Made by a program: the position numbers and the translations under genes. The notes under the pieces are model-generated. The model ran no database searches and was not told the origin of the DNA. It was given only the letters and a program-made list of their open reading frames with translations. Below are positions 45,884 to 51,832 of a stretch of 51,832 nt of DNA, piece after piece. How positions within the stretch are numbered: the first letter of the stretch is position 1; each line of letters starts with the position of its first letter. The DNA comes from Eubacterium sp. (GTDB lineage: Bacteria > Bacillota > Clostridia > Lachnospirales > Lachnospiraceae): NCBI GenBank assembly GCA_017433615.1, contig JAFRGW010000133.1, forward strand, positions 1 to 51,832, in the 5' to 3' direction.

Positions 45884-46744
45884 ATGAGCAAAGAGCAGAA
45901 GATGCAGGAACTGCGTGAGTTTGCTGCTGAAATCCGTGTAGAAACGCTGAAGATCATCGGCTCTCGCGGCTTTGGTCATGTCGGTGGATCCATGTCCCTG
46001 GCAGACGCTTATGCCGTTCTGTACGGTGCAGTTATGAAGTATGATCCGAAGAACCCGACATGGGAAGACAGAGACTGGTGTGTTCTTTCTAAGGGTCACG
46101 GCGGACCGGTTATGTATGCTACCCTCGGCCTTAAGGGCTTCTATCCGGTAGAAAATGCATATCAGCTGAACCAGCCGCATACCACATTCCCGTCTCATAC
46201 AGACCATCTGATGACTCCGGGTGTTGACCTGACAACAGGTTCTCTCGGCCAGGGCATCAGCGAGGCAGTCGGCGCAGCGCTCGGCAACAGAGCACAGGGC
46301 AGAGACAGCCATACATTCGTTTTCGTCGGCGACGGTGAGGCAGATGAAGGACAGGTTTGGGAGGCAGCTCAGTTTGCAGCTCATTATAAGATGAATAACC
46401 TGATTTGCCTGGTTGACAACAACGGACGTCAGCTTGACGGTGATGTAAATGTTGTCATGAGCCATGGTAAGGGCATCGGCGCGAAGTTCGACGCATTCGG
46501 ATGGCACGTAATCGACGTGGCAGACGGCAATGATGTTGAGCAGATCTATGATGCGATCCAGGAAGCTTACAAAGTAGAAGATAAGCCGATCGCACTGATC
46601 CTGAACACTGTCAAGGGTAAAGGCGCAACATTCGCTGAGTCCACAGGCGCACATTCCTCTCAGCCGTCCAAGGAAGAGTGGGATGAGGCAATCAAGGTAG
46701 CTGAAGAGAATCTCGCTGCAGTCCGCGCGCAGAAAGGAGCATGA
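45884..46744 (+). CDS. transketolase N-terminal subunit
   Basis: A 286-residue half of a two-subunit transketolase that binds thiamine diphosphate. The TPP motif is GDGEADEGQVWEAAQFAAHYKMNNLICLVDNNGRQLDG; GFGHVGGSMSLADAYAVLYG, LSKGHGGPVMYATLG and the HTDHLMTPGVDLTTGSLGQG block are characteristic. Start 45884 follows AAGGAGAG; an ATG-like start at 45851 is less likely. It ends just before the ATG of the second half. Transketolases move two-carbon units between pentose, tetrose and triose phosphates. Split forms are common in Clostridia. Confidence 0.94.
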   Translation: MSKEQKMQELREFAAEIRVETLKIIGSRGFGHVGGSMSLADAYAVLYGAVMKYDPKNPTWEDRDWCVLSKGHGGPVMYATLGLKGFYPVENAYQLNQPHTTFPSHTDHLMTPGVDLTTGSLGQGISEAVGAALGNRAQGRDSHTFVFVGDGEADEGQVWEAAQFAAHYKMNNLICLVDNNGRQLDGDVNVVMSHGKGIGAKFDAFGWHVIDVADGNDVEQIYDAIQEAYKVEDKPIALILNTVKGKGATFAESTGAHSSQPSKEEWDEAIKVAEENLAAVRAQKGA

Positions 46745-46746
46745 TC

Positions 46747-47712
46747 ATGAGTTTTGTTTTAGATGGAAAACATGAGAAAGATAAACGTGCATGCCGTGAT
46801 GGCTATATCGATGCAGTGCTTGAGCTGATGGATGCTGACAAGAAAGTTGTTCACATTGACTGCGACCTGAAGGGCTGCATCAATGTCGGAAGACTTGACA
46901 AGGCTCATCCGGATCAGGTTTACAATGCAGGTATCGCTGAGGCAAATGCAGTCGGCATCGCTTCCGGTATGGCAGCATCAGGCCTGACTCCGTTTATCCA
47001 CACATTCGGTATCTTTGCTTCCCGCCGTGTATTTGACCAGGCATTCCTGTCCGCAGGTTATTCCGAGTGGCCGGTACACATCGTAGGATCTGACCCGGGT
47101 GTCACAGCTGCATTCAACGGCGCTACACATATGCCGTTCGAGGACTGCGCACTGTATCTCTCTGTTCCGAATGCAACAGTCGTTGATCCGGCAGACTATG
47201 CACAGTGCTATGCGCTGACCAAGGAACTGGCTAAGGTTCCGACCATCACATACCAGCGTCTGATCCGTAAGGGCTTCGTAAAGGTTTACGAGGATGGCTC
47301 TGAGTTCGAACTCGGCAAGGGTGTTACACTCCGTGACGGCAGCGACGTTACCATCATCGCTTCCGGTATCATGGTAGACAAGGCTCTGCAGGCTGAAGAA
47401 GCACTCAAGGAAGAGGGCATCTCCGCACGTGTTATCGATATGCACACCTGGAAGCCGCTTGATGAAGAACTGATCATCAAAGCTGCAAAAGAGACCGGCG
47501 CAATCGTCACAGCTGAGAACCATCAGGTAAGCTGCGGCCTCGGCTCCGCAATTGCAAACGTTCTGGCACAGAACTGCCTCGTTCCGCAGGAGTTCGTAGG
47601 TATCCAGAACCGCTATGGTCAGGTTGGACCGCAGGATTTCCTTGAGAAAGAGTACAACCTTATGCCGGAAGACATCGTTGCAGCTGTCAAGAAGGTTATC
47701 GCAAGAAAGTGA
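46747..47712 (+). CDS. transketolase C-terminal subunit
   Basis: A 321-residue second half with the pyrimidine-binding and C-terminal domains. The catalytic Glu is in VYNAGIAEANAVGIASGMAASG. FIHTFGIFASRRVFDQAFLSAGY and HIVGSDPGVTAAFNGATHMPFEDCALY follow, then the C-domain SDVTIIASGIMVDKALQAEEAL. ATG 46747 is preferred, 7 nt after AAAGGAG, over ATG 46741, which overlaps the upstream stop. It must assemble with the N subunit to act. A terminator follows at 47864. Confidence 0.94.
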   Translation: MSFVLDGKHEKDKRACRDGYIDAVLELMDADKKVVHIDCDLKGCINVGRLDKAHPDQVYNAGIAEANAVGIASGMAASGLTPFIHTFGIFASRRVFDQAFLSAGYSEWPVHIVGSDPGVTAAFNGATHMPFEDCALYLSVPNATVVDPADYAQCYALTKELAKVPTITYQRLIRKGFVKVYEDGSEFELGKGVTLRDGSDVTIIASGIMVDKALQAEEALKEEGISARVIDMHTWKPLDEELIIKAAKETGAIVTAENHQVSCGLGSAIANVLAQNCLVPQEFVGIQNRYGQVGPQDFLEKEYNLMPEDIVAAVKKVIARK

Positions 47713-48025
47713 TGATACCAGGGTCAGAAACCTGAAGCACACTGCACGGAGCAATCCGTGGTATCATAATCTATAATCAGGGTCAGAAGTCCGGGATGCG
47801 ACGCAGAACGCGTTCGCGGCCATGGGGTGATTACCCGCAAATCAAATAAAAAGCAGCATCGAGACGGGCGCGACTCAGATCGCGCCCGTTTTCAGCGTAA
47901 GAAAACAGCGGCAGGGCGAAACTGCGTCCGGCTGAGACAGAGCCAGGAGACAGCGCAAGGAGCAGCATCCGAACGAAACACCGCACGGCTGATTTACGCT
48001 GACGCATAATCAGGAGGAGAAATTC
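47713..48025. other. 313 bp gap after the transketolase pair
   Basis: No gene. It has TGATACCA (47713-47720) and TGGTATCA (47759-47766) as an 8-bp inverted pair. CAGGGTCAGAA is repeated directly at 47719-47729 and 47778-47788. A strong terminator follows, then basic-codon sequence without a convincing frame. Confidence 0.6.
47864..47892 (+). terminator. terminator behind the transketolase genes
   Basis: ACGGGCGCGA (47864-47873), six bases, TCGCGCCCGT (47880-47889), then TTTC. A perfect 10-bp GC-rich stem. Confidence 0.85.
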
Positions 48026-49297
48026 ATGGACAGGAGAAACGGCAGATGCCGTGGACAATTAAGAGGACTTACAGCACTGACACTGGCGGCCGGCATGCTT
48101 TTTGCAGCATGCGGCACTGAATCGGCAAATATTGAACAGGTGTCAGAAGCATCCGAAGTACCGGCAGCTGCAGTTTCGCAGACAGTGACAGTGACACCGG
48201 CGCCGACGCCTGTTCCGGCGGCAGCACCCGTAGAAACAGCGTCAGAAGAGACAGTATATGGCCTTGCGGAAATTCCGGCCGGCTATGGCATCTACAAGAA
48301 TGCCGCCGGCAATTACAGTTTTCTCTATGCAGATACATTTAACCCGGAAGAACTGGAAGATGCAGACGGCGCAATGTTCTATACAGACCAGGAACGCGTC
48401 AATTACGTCTGTGTCTTCACAGACAACAGCGGCGGGGAGAAGACGGAAGACTATCTGGACGAAATAGAGGCACATTTCCGGGAGACGGTGGAAGAGAACG
48501 GGTATGAGATCTGGGAAGAACCGGCAGTTACGGAGGCGCTTGTTCTGAATGGCCGTATCCTGCAGGGAATCCGTTATGGTTATTCGGTCAACGGTTCCCG
48601 CAGAGAATACACGGACTATATCGAGGAAGTGACGGACGGCAGAGTCGACAATATCGTCGTTTATGAGCAGCATGTGGTGCAGGGCAGTGATGATACTACC
48701 AATCTGGCCCTTCAGGATGCTGTTGCAAGTTTTGCACCGCAGGCGGGATTCTATGAAAATGTTCCGCTCGCAGAGCCGGAACCGGCAGCTGAAAATGCAC
48801 TGGCAGCCGAAAATGCAGCCCCGGAGTTCCAGATTGCGGAAGATGAACTGATCTATATCAGCGACCTGCAGAATTTCTCAGTAATCCTTCCGGAATATGT
48901 GATGGTGGTCGTTTCCGGGGAAACCGGAGGCATGACAGTATTCTGCAGCGGGAAGGGAGATTTTCCCACTGTCTTAATAAACCGGATCGACGATGTAGAT
49001 GCGAAAGATTATATAGAACAGATGCTCTCAGCCCTGTCTGAAGATGAAAACGTGACGACACTTACATCTGAAGTGGAGCGGTTCGGCGTCAACGGAAAGA
49101 ATGCATATCGTTTTGATTATTACGCGCCTGATGCCGAGGGCAATACAACCGGCAAAACACTTGCTGCCGTCAATACAGACGGCGGGATTGCGCTGTTTGA
49201 GGCTACTTACTACGATGTGGGACTGAATGATCTCAATACCGTAATGTCCCGGGCAACTGAGAGCTTCCGGCCGAGTGCGGCAGCGTACACGGGCTGA
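48026..49297 (+). CDS. predicted lipoprotein of unknown function
   Basis: A 423-residue exported protein. The basic start and hydrophobic segment end in the lipobox LFAAC with the lipid-accepting C29, so it should be anchored to the outer face of the membrane. A Thr/Pro/Ala-rich linker (about 40-70) is followed by two similar globular halves. The first opens IPAGYGIYKNAAGNYSFLYA and the second ISDLQNFSVILPEYVMVVV; each ends with a segment like DAVASFAPQ or ATESFRPSA, which suggests an internal duplication. No catalytic motif is recognised. AGGAGG precedes the ATG. It separates the transketolase genes from the IolD-type gene; a link to either is not shown. Confidence 0.7.
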   Translation: MDRRNGRCRGQLRGLTALTLAAGMLFAACGTESANIEQVSEASEVPAAAVSQTVTVTPAPTPVPAAAPVETASEETVYGLAEIPAGYGIYKNAAGNYSFLYADTFNPEELEDADGAMFYTDQERVNYVCVFTDNSGGEKTEDYLDEIEAHFRETVEENGYEIWEEPAVTEALVLNGRILQGIRYGYSVNGSRREYTDYIEEVTDGRVDNIVVYEQHVVQGSDDTTNLALQDAVASFAPQAGFYENVPLAEPEPAAENALAAENAAPEFQIAEDELIYISDLQNFSVILPEYVMVVVSGETGGMTVFCSGKGDFPTVLINRIDDVDAKDYIEQMLSALSEDENVTTLTSEVERFGVNGKNAYRFDYYAPDAEGNTTGKTLAAVNTDGGIALFEATYYDVGLNDLNTVMSRATESFRPSAAAYTG

Positions 49298-49730
49298 TGA
49301 CAGATCACAAGTGTGTGCTTTGAAAATAACCGGTGTATTCTCGTGGCTTCAGAACAGTTGTGTGAGGTTCACAGATACTTCGCACCGCGCGTTCTGCACA
49401 GTCGCGTAAAAGATTCCGGGTCATGTGCGTGCGTTTGCGTGCGTTTTGAAGCGTGGCTTTTTTGAAAAATCGCACAAAATGAAAGTGAAGAAATTGGGCG
49501 AATTGACGGATTTTTTGTAAAGACGGCGATTCGCTTGATTTTTTTTTGCGTGCGTGCTAAAGTATGAATAACGAGTGCTATGCACGCGAAAGCACGCATT
49601 GCACGCAAACATTGTAAACACTGTTCTGTAATCATGGCACAGTGCAGTGTAAAAACACGATGCAGTCTTCGGCCGGTATGCAGATTTGACCGGCGGCAGG
49701 GCTGTCCAGTAAGAAAGGAGCAGAAACGTT
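49298..49730 (+). promoter_or_regulatory. iolD-type gene promoter with clustered GCGTGC/GCACGC sites
   Basis: The promoter is TTGATT (49535-49540), 17 bp and TGC-TAAAGT (49558-49563). Its spacer contains GCGTGCGTGC. A left cluster at 49425-49442 contains GTTTGCGTGC (49433-49442). A right cluster has GCACGCGAAA, GCACGCATT and GCACGCAAAC in series (49582-49610), the last being the exact inverse of the left site. The layout, sites before, inside and after the promoter, fits repression with DNA looping. The rest of the gap holds nothing recognised. Confidence 0.7.
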
Positions 49731-51662
49731 ATGGAAAAAACGACGAGAATGACAACAGCACAGGCTATTGTAAAATTTCTCGACAATCAGTACGTACTGA
49801 TGGATGGCGAGGAAACCAAGTTTGTTACAGGTTTCTTCACAATCTTCGGACATGGTATTGCTGTCGGTCTCGGCGAGGCGCTTGATTCTGATCCGGGCGA
49901 TCTCAGAGTTATGCAGGGACGTAACGAGCAGGGTATGTGCCACGCAGCTATCGCTTACGCTAAGCAGAGCGACCGCAAGAAAATCATCGCGTGCTCATCT
50001 TCAGTAGGACCTGGCGCTGCAAATATGGTTACAGCATGCGCAACAGCTACTGTTAACAATATTCCGCTGCTGGTATTCCCGGCAGATACTTATGCAACCA
50101 GACAGCCTGATCCGGTTCTGCAGCAGCTTGAGCAGAGCAACAGCCTGGCTACAACAACCAACGATGCTTTCAAGCCGGTTGTTAAGTACTGGGATCGCAT
50201 TGACCGTCCGGAAAAACTGACAACAGCTCTGATCAACGCTATGCGCGTTCTGACAGACCCGGCAGAGACCGGCGCTGTCTGCATCGCACTTCCGCAGGAC
50301 GTTGAGGGTGAGTCCTGGGATTTCCCGGATTACTTCTTCAAGAAACGCGTACACCGCATTACAAGACCATGTGCAGTCGCAGAAGAGATCGATGATATCG
50401 CAGCTGTTATTGCTGAGGCTAAGAAGCCGCTCGTAATCGTAGGCGGCGGCGTCCGCTACTCACTGGCAGGCGAAGAAGTTGAGAAGTTCTGTGCAGAGTT
50501 CAATATCCCGTTCGGCGAGAGCCAGGGAGGAAAGAGCGCATGCAAGTCCAGTGATCCGTACTGCCTGGGCGGTATCGGTGTTACAGGTACTTCCGCATCC
50601 AACAAGATCGCGAAAGACGCTGATGTTGTTATCGCAATCGGAACAAGACTTTCCGACTTCACAACCAGCTCCAAGTGGCTGTTCCAGAATCCGGATGTCA
50701 AGTTCGTTACCATCAACAACAACCGCTATCATGCATATAAGTATGATGCAGTCAAGGCTGTCGGCGATGCAAAGGTTACTGTTGCAGCCCTCGCTGAAGT
50801 ACTTCGTGCAAAAGGCTACAAGTCCGCATACACAACCGAGATCAAGGATGTCAAGGACGAGTGGGATGCAGAGCTTGAGCGTCTCGGCGGTATTGTCTGC
50901 GACGGACCGGACTTCGAGCCGATGATCAAGGCAAGAGATCCGAGAACGGTTCCGGAGTTCGTAAAGATGTACGGCACATCCCTGACCCAGACTGCAGCAC
51001 TCGCAACACTGCGTGCATGCATGGGCGAAGATGACATCATCATCACAGCAGGCGGATCTCTTCCGAGCTGCAACCAGCGTGTATGGAAGACCGACAAGCG
51101 CGGCGGATATCATGCAGAGTACGGCTATTCCTGCATGGGCTATGAGATCGGTGCATCTCTCGGCGTTAAGTGGGCAGACCCGGATGTAGAAGAATACACA
51201 GTCATCGGTGACTCCTCCTTCCAGATGCTCAACTCTGAGCTTGGAACCATCATGCAGGAGCGCGTTAAGACAAATATCCTTGTTTTCGATAACTGCGGAT
51301 TCGGCTGCATCAACAACCTGGAAATGACACATGGTATCGGCAGCATTGCTACTGAGTTCCGTTACACAGACGGCAAGAAGCCGACCGGCGATCTTGTTCC
51401 GACCAACTACGCACTCATCGGTCAGGCATTCGGCATGAAGACCTACACCTGCAAGAGCGTAGAAGAACTGCGTGACGCAATCCTTGATTCCAGAAAACAG
51501 GAAGTTGCATGCCTGTTCGATCTGAAGATCGTTCCGAAGACCATGACAGACGGCTATGGTTCCTGGTGGAATGTAGGCCTTGCTGACACATCCAAGAACC
51601 CGGATGTCAACAAGTGCTTCGAGGAACTCAAAGAGCACAGAGACGCTGCAAGAGCATATTGA
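49731..51662 (+). CDS. iolD: IolD-type TPP enzyme, 3D-(3,5/4)-trihydroxycyclohexane-1,2-dione acylhydrolase
   Basis: A 643-residue thiamine-diphosphate enzyme. In myo-inositol breakdown IolD opens the trihydroxycyclohexanedione ring to 5-deoxyglucuronate. The N-terminal RMTTAQAIVKFLDNQYV, the Glu-containing RNEQGMCHAAIAYAKQ, the middle domain and the TPP site VIGDSSFQMLNSELGTIMQERVKTNILVFDNCGFGCINN with GIGSIATEFRYTDG follow the IolD pattern, and the length is usual. The start follows AAAGGAG. No other iol gene (iolB, C, E, G) lies upstream; they could follow beyond the window. A related specificity cannot be excluded. The promoter is heavily operator-decorated. Confidence 0.88.
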   Translation: MEKTTRMTTAQAIVKFLDNQYVLMDGEETKFVTGFFTIFGHGIAVGLGEALDSDPGDLRVMQGRNEQGMCHAAIAYAKQSDRKKIIACSSSVGPGAANMVTACATATVNNIPLLVFPADTYATRQPDPVLQQLEQSNSLATTTNDAFKPVVKYWDRIDRPEKLTTALINAMRVLTDPAETGAVCIALPQDVEGESWDFPDYFFKKRVHRITRPCAVAEEIDDIAAVIAEAKKPLVIVGGGVRYSLAGEEVEKFCAEFNIPFGESQGGKSACKSSDPYCLGGIGVTGTSASNKIAKDADVVIAIGTRLSDFTTSSKWLFQNPDVKFVTINNNRYHAYKYDAVKAVGDAKVTVAALAEVLRAKGYKSAYTTEIKDVKDEWDAELERLGGIVCDGPDFEPMIKARDPRTVPEFVKMYGTSLTQTAALATLRACMGEDDIIITAGGSLPSCNQRVWKTDKRGGYHAEYGYSCMGYEIGASLGVKWADPDVEEYTVIGDSSFQMLNSELGTIMQERVKTNILVFDNCGFGCINNLEMTHGIGSIATEFRYTDGKKPTGDLVPTNYALIGQAFGMKTYTCKSVEELRDAILDSRKQEVACLFDLKIVPKTMTDGYGSWWNVGLADTSKNPDVNKCFEELKEHRDAARAY

Positions 51663-51832
51663 GCGAGGAGAGTTTTACAAGGGTGTGGGATGGATACAGC
51701 TTGTCTGTAATCCAGACCACAGCTTTGGAAAATGTGACGGTTGAGCACGAAGGATAATAATCCGGAGTGCGAACACCGTCAGCGGATGCGAGAGCGTATA
51801 AGACGCGGAGCAGCCGCGTACTCTGAGCGAAT
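51663..51832. other. sequence after the IolD-type gene to the window edge
   Basis: 170 bp with no recognised gene. GACGG (51737) and CCGTC (51776) form a loose inverted pair. The last 30 bases, GAGCAGCCGCGTACTCTGAG, faintly resemble the start of the REP-like element but lack its GATC core. Confidence 0.35.

Noticed and set aside
47827-48009. A 60-codon basic frame after the transketolase genes.
   Set aside because: It overlaps the perfect terminator stem at 47864 and lacks a ribosome site.
50460-51638. A 392-codon minus-strand frame inside the IolD-type gene.
   Set aside because: Mirror of a biased, highly expressed gene; Cys/Ile/Leu-rich composition typical of antisense translation.
51770-51832. 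A sixth REP-like copy at the window edge.
   Set aside because: Only GCAGC and a few following bases agree; the GATC-NNN-GATC core is missing.

Overview
The window looks like chromosomal DNA of a low-to-mid GC Firmicute of the Lachnospiraceae type (Clostridia). The evidence is the gene content: HrcA/CIRCE heat-shock control, an IreB-RuvX-MltG-TrmR-U32 block in Bacillus-like order, a NifZ-type desulfurase next to a rhodanese-less ThiI, a DUF4317 relative, a Crh-like HPr and a monoderm MacAB-type exporter. Ribosome binding sites are strong (AAGGAGG type), and several sigma-A promoters with exact 17 bp spacers are readable. I saw no rRNA, tRNA, CRISPR, phage, transposase or integrase. About 45 protein genes are supported.

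Layout. 1-7.5 kb: a small membrane peptide, an octopine/nopaline-dehydrogenase-family enzyme, a membrane-anchored HNH protein, a secreted SH3 protein (minus strand), proA, a Fic protein with an altered motif, an MBL-fold hydrolase and an AqpZ-type aquaporin followed by a very long palindromic terminator. 8-14 kb: a four-gene ABC exporter with two different adaptor proteins, both carrying long acidic segments. 14-16.6 kb: a zinc-ribbon protein (minus), a CDF metal exporter and a DUF4317-like protein. 16.7-26.6 kb: the hrcA-grpE-dnaK-dnaJ operon under a CIRCE promoter, continuing into prmA, rsmE, a cysteine desulfurase and thiI. 26.7-38.9 kb: a Crh-like HPr (minus), mtaB, ireB-ruvX, RNase J-ylbF, an MltG-like stub, trmR, a U32 (TrhP-type) protein, an AEC transporter, comM, dprA and a small cysteine-rich redox-type protein.

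39-51.7 kb is the most unusual part. A DeoR-family regulator (minus) diverges from an archaeal-type (type II) GAPDH, an archaeal-type PGK and a LarA-superfamily nickel racemase. These are followed by a malic enzyme, a two-subunit transketolase, a lipoprotein and an IolD-type TPP enzyme. Between them lie a 494 bp highly structured non-coding segment and two operator-rich promoters. Together they look like a sugar or sugar-acid catabolic region that channels triose/pentose phosphates through a non-canonical lower-glycolysis pair. The substrate cannot be read from the sequence.

Non-coding structure is rich. A dispersed REP-like element with a covarying palindromic core occurs five times behind plus-strand genes. 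Short tandem duplications (16-36 bp) sit in front of or at the ends of several genes. A 15-bp element (AAGTATACCAGAGAT) is shared by the leaders of the opine-dehydrogenase-like gene and the GAPDH cluster 40 kb apart.
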